Shown here one piece after another: positions 7,132-8,861 of a stretch of DNA of 8,861 bases. Position 1 is the first letter of the stretch. Each line of letters starts with the position of its first letter. The notes below the pieces were generated by a model. It saw nothing but the letters and a program-made list of their open reading frames with translations. It made no database searches and was not told where the DNA came from. Origin of the DNA: Actinomycetes bacterium. GTDB lineage: Bacteria > Actinomycetota > Actinomycetes > Actinomycetales > Demequinaceae. The position numbers and the translations under genes were made by a program. The stretch is from contig JAEZXC010000100.1 in NCBI GenBank assembly GCA_023442845.1, positions 1-8,861 of the forward strand, in the 5' to 3' direction.

Positions 7132-7758
7132 ATGGACGAGTCGGGCAACTTCTATTTCACTGCCAAGGGCACCCACTACTTTCTTATCGCCGCCTACTAC
7201 ACCTACGATCCACATCGCATGTCCGCCGCGATCGCCTCATTGCGGTACGAGATGCTTGCTGAGGGTGCAACCGAGGTCGAGTTCCACGCGACGAACAACT
7301 CGCAGGCCACGCGCGATCGCGTCTACCAGGTCATCAACGACATGCAACCACCGGTCACAGCGCGCGTGTTCTACCTTGATAAGCACTACGCGCACCCGTC
7401 AAAACACTCCGGAAGCGCGATGATGACGCTCGTCGGAAGTGCAATTGCCAAGTGGTTCGACTCGGCCTTCGACGGTGCTTGCGACCGAATCGTCCTGATC
7501 TTTGATTCCGTACTTACAGGATCACAACAAAGCGCTTTCAAAGCAGCGATCAAACCTGTGCTCAAGGCGCGCAGGATTCCATTCCACCTAGCCTTCAGGC
7601 CGGTCAAATCAGAGCCATGCGGCGAGGTCGCGGACTACATCGCATGGGCATGGCTGCGCCACCTTGAGCGCGGAGACGCGCGACCTCAACGGCAACTCTC
7701 TGACGCGCGAATCAGTGACTTCGACCTCTTTCGCAACGGCAAGACACGCTATTACTGA
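7132..7758 (+). CDS. DUF3800 domain-containing protein
   Basis: A DUF3800 family protein of 208 residues from this ATG. Family features in order are the opening MDESGNF, EFHATNN at about 50-56, IVLIFDSVLTG with D125, CGEVADYIAWA with E165 and D168, and the typical closing FDLFRNGKTRYY. The spaced acidic residues (D2/E3, D125, D168) fit the suggested RNase H-like nuclease fold for this family, but activity is unproven. DUF3800 genes are common in accessory regions. The start is uncertain: the preceding codons RTLYVF continue the usual first strand, and no start codon lies between 6997 and 7131. An ATG at 6994 with GAGG 5 nt upstream would add 46 residues, including the repeat, and overlap the mfd start. 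The ATG at 7132 has no Shine-Dalgarno. Convergent with araA, divergent from mfd; several AT-rich codons suggest transfer. Confidence 0.85.
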   Translation: MDESGNFYFTAKGTHYFLIAAYYTYDPHRMSAAIASLRYEMLAEGATEVEFHATNNSQATRDRVYQVINDMQPPVTARVFYLDKHYAHPSKHSGSAMMTLVGSAIAKWFDSAFDGACDRIVLIFDSVLTGSQQSAFKAAIKPVLKARRIPFHLAFRPVKSEPCGEVADYIAWAWLRHLERGDARPQRQLSDARISDFDLFRNGKTRYY

Positions 7759-7784
7759 GGTCAGTAGCGGGAGACGGCCTCCCC

Positions 7785-7849
7785 AAAAAAATGACCGACC
7801 CGCCTGGCCCTCATGGGGCAGAGCCCAGGGGCTCTTTCTGGCGGGTCGG
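7785..7849 (-). terminator. Intrinsic-terminator-like hairpin with T-run, downstream of araA
   Basis: CCGACCCGCC (7795-7804) and GGCGGGTCGG (7840-7849) form a perfect 10-bp GC-rich stem. On the minus strand it is followed after TCA by seven T residues (7791-7785). The 35-nt interior holds two further hairpins: AGAGCC/GGCTCT with a 4-nt loop (7820-7835), and GCCC/GGGC with a 5-nt loop (7807-7819). The orientation fits termination of araA transcripts coming from the right, although it lies about 190 bp beyond the araA stop. It could also stop DUF3800 transcripts poorly, as there is no plus-strand T-run. The branched fold could alternatively be the 3' end of a small RNA. Confidence 0.65.
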
Positions 7850-7903
7850 AACGTTTGTGGTTCAACTCTAGGTCATGCGACCGACACGTGCATAGGCCCT
7901 TCA

Positions 7904-7930
7904 CCGTCGGGCCCGCCGGGTCCCACTGAC
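7904..7930 (+). repeat. Right inner copy of the flanking repeat, direct orientation
   Basis: Matches the left copy 7069-7095 at 26 of 27 positions, then diverges abruptly after CACTGAC. The 3' part, CCGCCGGGTCCCACTGAC (7913-7930), is the left arm of an 18-bp perfect inverted repeat with 7979-7996. The 48-nt interior (7931-7978) contains a short imperfect hairpin around CGCCTGG/CCAGGGGCG and a tandem GGCGACGT GGCGACGT at 7958-7973. Confidence 0.85.
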
Positions 7931-7967
7931 TTCGTCTGCCGATCGCCTGGAACCAGGGGCGACGTGG

Positions 7968-7996
7968 CGACGTCTCGTGTCAGTGGGACCCGGCGG
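7968..7996 (-). repeat. Right outer copy of the flanking repeat, inverted orientation
   Basis: Its reverse complement matches 7078-7106 at 28 of 29 positions, including the ACGAGACGTCG extension that the inner right copy lacks. It is the right arm of the 18-bp inverted repeat with 7913-7930. Further out, GTCGGG recurs on the minus strand (near 8007-8012) with about six extra bases in between, so the homology with the left copy probably extends in gapped form to about 8013. Confidence 0.85.
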
Positions 7997-8001
7997 AACG
8001 G

Positions 8002-8033
8002 GACCCCGACAGGGGTCTGGGCGTGAGACCCAG
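8002..8033 (-). other. Overlapping alternative hairpins just after araA
   Basis: Within 38 nt of the araA stop three stems compete for the same bases. GACCCC/GGGGTC with a 4-nt loop lies at 8002-8017. GGGTCT/AGACCC with a 7-nt loop lies at 8013-8031. CTGGG/CCCAG lies at 8017-8033. None has a T-run. They may stabilise the araA 3' end or be leftovers of repeat insertion; the pairing is seen, the role is unknown. Confidence 0.35.
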
Positions 8034-8039
8034 TGCGTA

Positions 8040-8861
8040 CTAGAGCGGCTGGTTGAGCCGGTAGTACGCGGCGTTAGCCCTTACCTCACGTTCAAAGGAC
8101 TCGATCGTCGTGTTCTCGTCGATGGTGAGCAATTCCACCTCGTTCATGCGGGCGAACTCGCGGAACTCTGCGATGCCCACCTGACTCGACATCACCGTGT
8201 GGTGTGCGGCGCCTGCCGTCAGCCAGCACGTAGTCGAGGTGCGGAAGTCGGGGCGCGGCTTCCATACGGCGTGGCCGACCGGCAGCTTAGGCATCGGCTC
8301 GGGCAGCGGCACGCGGTCCACCACATTCGCGAGAAGCCGGAAGCGCTCGCGCACATCGGACATTGCGACCACCACGGCCGGGCCAGCGTCGGCCGTGAAG
8401 ACCAGACGCACCGGGTCCTCCTTGCCTCCGATGCCCAGCGGTGCGATCTCGAGGCGCACTGGGCCACTCGACAGCGCCGGGTTCACCTCGAGCATGTGGG
8501 CGCCGAGGATCAGCTCCTTGCCCGGCTCAAGGTGATACGTGTAGTCCTCCATGAGGCTCGCGCCTCCAGGACGGCCGACGCCCATGACGGCGGCGGCGCG
8601 CACGAGTACGGCCGTCTTCCAGTCACCTTCGGCACCGAAGCCGTAGCCGTCGGCCATGAGGCGCTGCACACCGAGGCCCGGCAACTGACGAAGCTCACCC
8701 AAGTCCTCAAAGCTCGTAGTGAACGCAGTGAAGCCGCCTGCCTCAAGGAAGGAACGCAGGCCGGCTTCAATGCGCGCGCCGTAGCGCAGCGAGTCGTGAC
8801 GGTCTGCGCCCGGCTTGAGCACATCCGCCACCTCATACAGATCGAGGTACTCGGTGATGAG
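8040..8861 (-). CDS. araA: L-arabinose isomerase, C-terminal part
   Basis: Interconverts L-arabinose and L-ribulose, the first step of bacterial arabinose use; cytoplasmic and Mn-dependent. The 273 C-terminal residues are present and the N-terminal part lies beyond the right edge; the reading frame is open through 8861. Hallmarks are GFGAEGDWKTAVLVRAA, ASLMEDYTYHLEPG, LGAHMLEVNP and TAGAAHHT. The two glutamates (GAEGDW and LMEDY) are 27 residues apart and the HMLEV histidine is 17 further on, the same spacing as E306, E333 and H350 in the E. coli enzyme. The HH pair corresponds to H449/H450. All visible metal and catalytic residues are intact, and the end (YYRLNQPL) is undamaged. Other ara genes would be expected to the right. 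It is convergent with DUF3800 and not part of the conserved mfd block. Confidence 0.97.
   Translation of the reverse strand, partial: LITEYLDLYEVADVLKPGADRHDSLRYGARIEAGLRSFLEAGGFTAFTTSFEDLGELRQLPGLGVQRLMADGYGFGAEGDWKTAVLVRAAAVMGVGRPGGASLMEDYTYHLEPGKELILGAHMLEVNPALSSGPVRLEIAPLGIGGKEDPVRLVFTADAGPAVVVAMSDVRERFRLLANVVDRVPLPEPMPKLPVGHAVWKPRPDFRTSTTCWLTAGAAHHTVMSSQVGIAEFREFARMNEVELLTIDENTTIESFEREVRANAAYYRLNQPL

Larger units (their letters stand above)
7078..7996. mobile_element. Putative repeat-bounded cassette carrying DUF3800
   Basis: A 919-bp stretch is bounded by an inverted pair (7078-7106 and 7968-7996, 28 of 29 positions matching) and contains a single gene, DUF3800, plus a terminator-like hairpin. 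The gene shows lower local G+C than its neighbour: 26 of 60 at 7501-7560 against 41 of 60 at 6001-6060 in mfd. It sits exactly where the conserved mfd neighbourhood ends. No transposase and no clear target-site duplication were seen, so mobility would have to be supplied in trans, or the repeats are an interspersed family that happened to land on both sides. The repeat arrangement is read directly; mobility is inferred. Confidence 0.35.

Noticed and set aside
5981..7423. 480-codon plus-strand open frame spanning the mfd 5' end and part of DUF3800
   Set aside because: It is antisense to mfd and then out of frame with DUF3800. The tail is low-complexity Arg/Thr/Ser, and there is no domain.
7795..7849. 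Cloverleaf-like fold considered as a tRNA
   Set aside because: It is only 55 nt, with no anticodon arm of proper size, no T-loop consensus and no acceptor end. A terminator fits better because of the T-run.
7069..7996. Repeats considered as a CRISPR array or integron attC sites
   Set aside because: There are only three copies, unevenly spaced and in mixed orientation, with no regular spacers or cas genes. No attC core pair (RYYYAAC/GTTRRRY) was found at the arms.
7664..8026. 120-codon plus-strand open frame over the DUF3800 end and the structured spacer
   Set aside because: It overlaps DUF3800 in another frame and runs through the terminator and repeat copies, with no recognisable domain or ribosome site.

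Overview
The window is GC-rich and densely coded. It carries the conserved actinobacterial housekeeping run mfd, lipoprotein, eno, divIC/ftsB-like, DUF501, ppx/gppA, all on the minus strand. This order, the DUF501 family and the high-GC codon use point to Actinomycetota, most likely a Micrococcales-type organism. I cannot name the genus from the sequence alone.

Read in the direction of transcription (right to left), the main block starts with mfd (3488-7006), the transcription-repair coupling translocase. Its stop overlaps a possible ATG of a small SurA-N-like lipoprotein gene (2853-3482). Enolase (1472-2755) follows after a 97-bp gap. After a 136-bp gap with hairpins come a DivIC/FtsB-type septum protein (631-1335), DUF501 (113-634, four-base ATGA overlap) and the first 30 codons of a Ppx/GppA phosphatase (1-92, cut by the window edge). 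DivIC/FtsB, DUF501 and Ppx look like one transcript. In the mycobacterial version of this neighbourhood a mazG gene sits between mfd and the lipoprotein; it is absent here.

Right of mfd the conserved order ends. A single plus-strand DUF3800 gene (7132-7758, possibly starting further upstream) is divergent from mfd and convergent with an L-arabinose isomerase gene (araA, 8040 to beyond 8861). Parts of this gene are clearly poorer in G+C than mfd. It is flanked by copies of one repeat: one copy in the mfd/DUF3800 intergenic region (7069-7106) and two copies facing each other downstream (7904-7930 and 7968-7996). The outer copies form a near-perfect inverted pair around the gene. This suggests a repeat-bounded, possibly mobile DUF3800 cassette, and it is the most interesting part of the window.

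The 281-bp convergent region 7759-8039 is rich in structure. It holds a strong terminator-like hairpin with a T-run on the minus strand, an 18-bp perfect inverted repeat, and overlapping hairpins just after araA. No tRNA, rRNA or CRISPR array was seen. The other long open frames are antisense shadows of mfd, eno or the septum gene.
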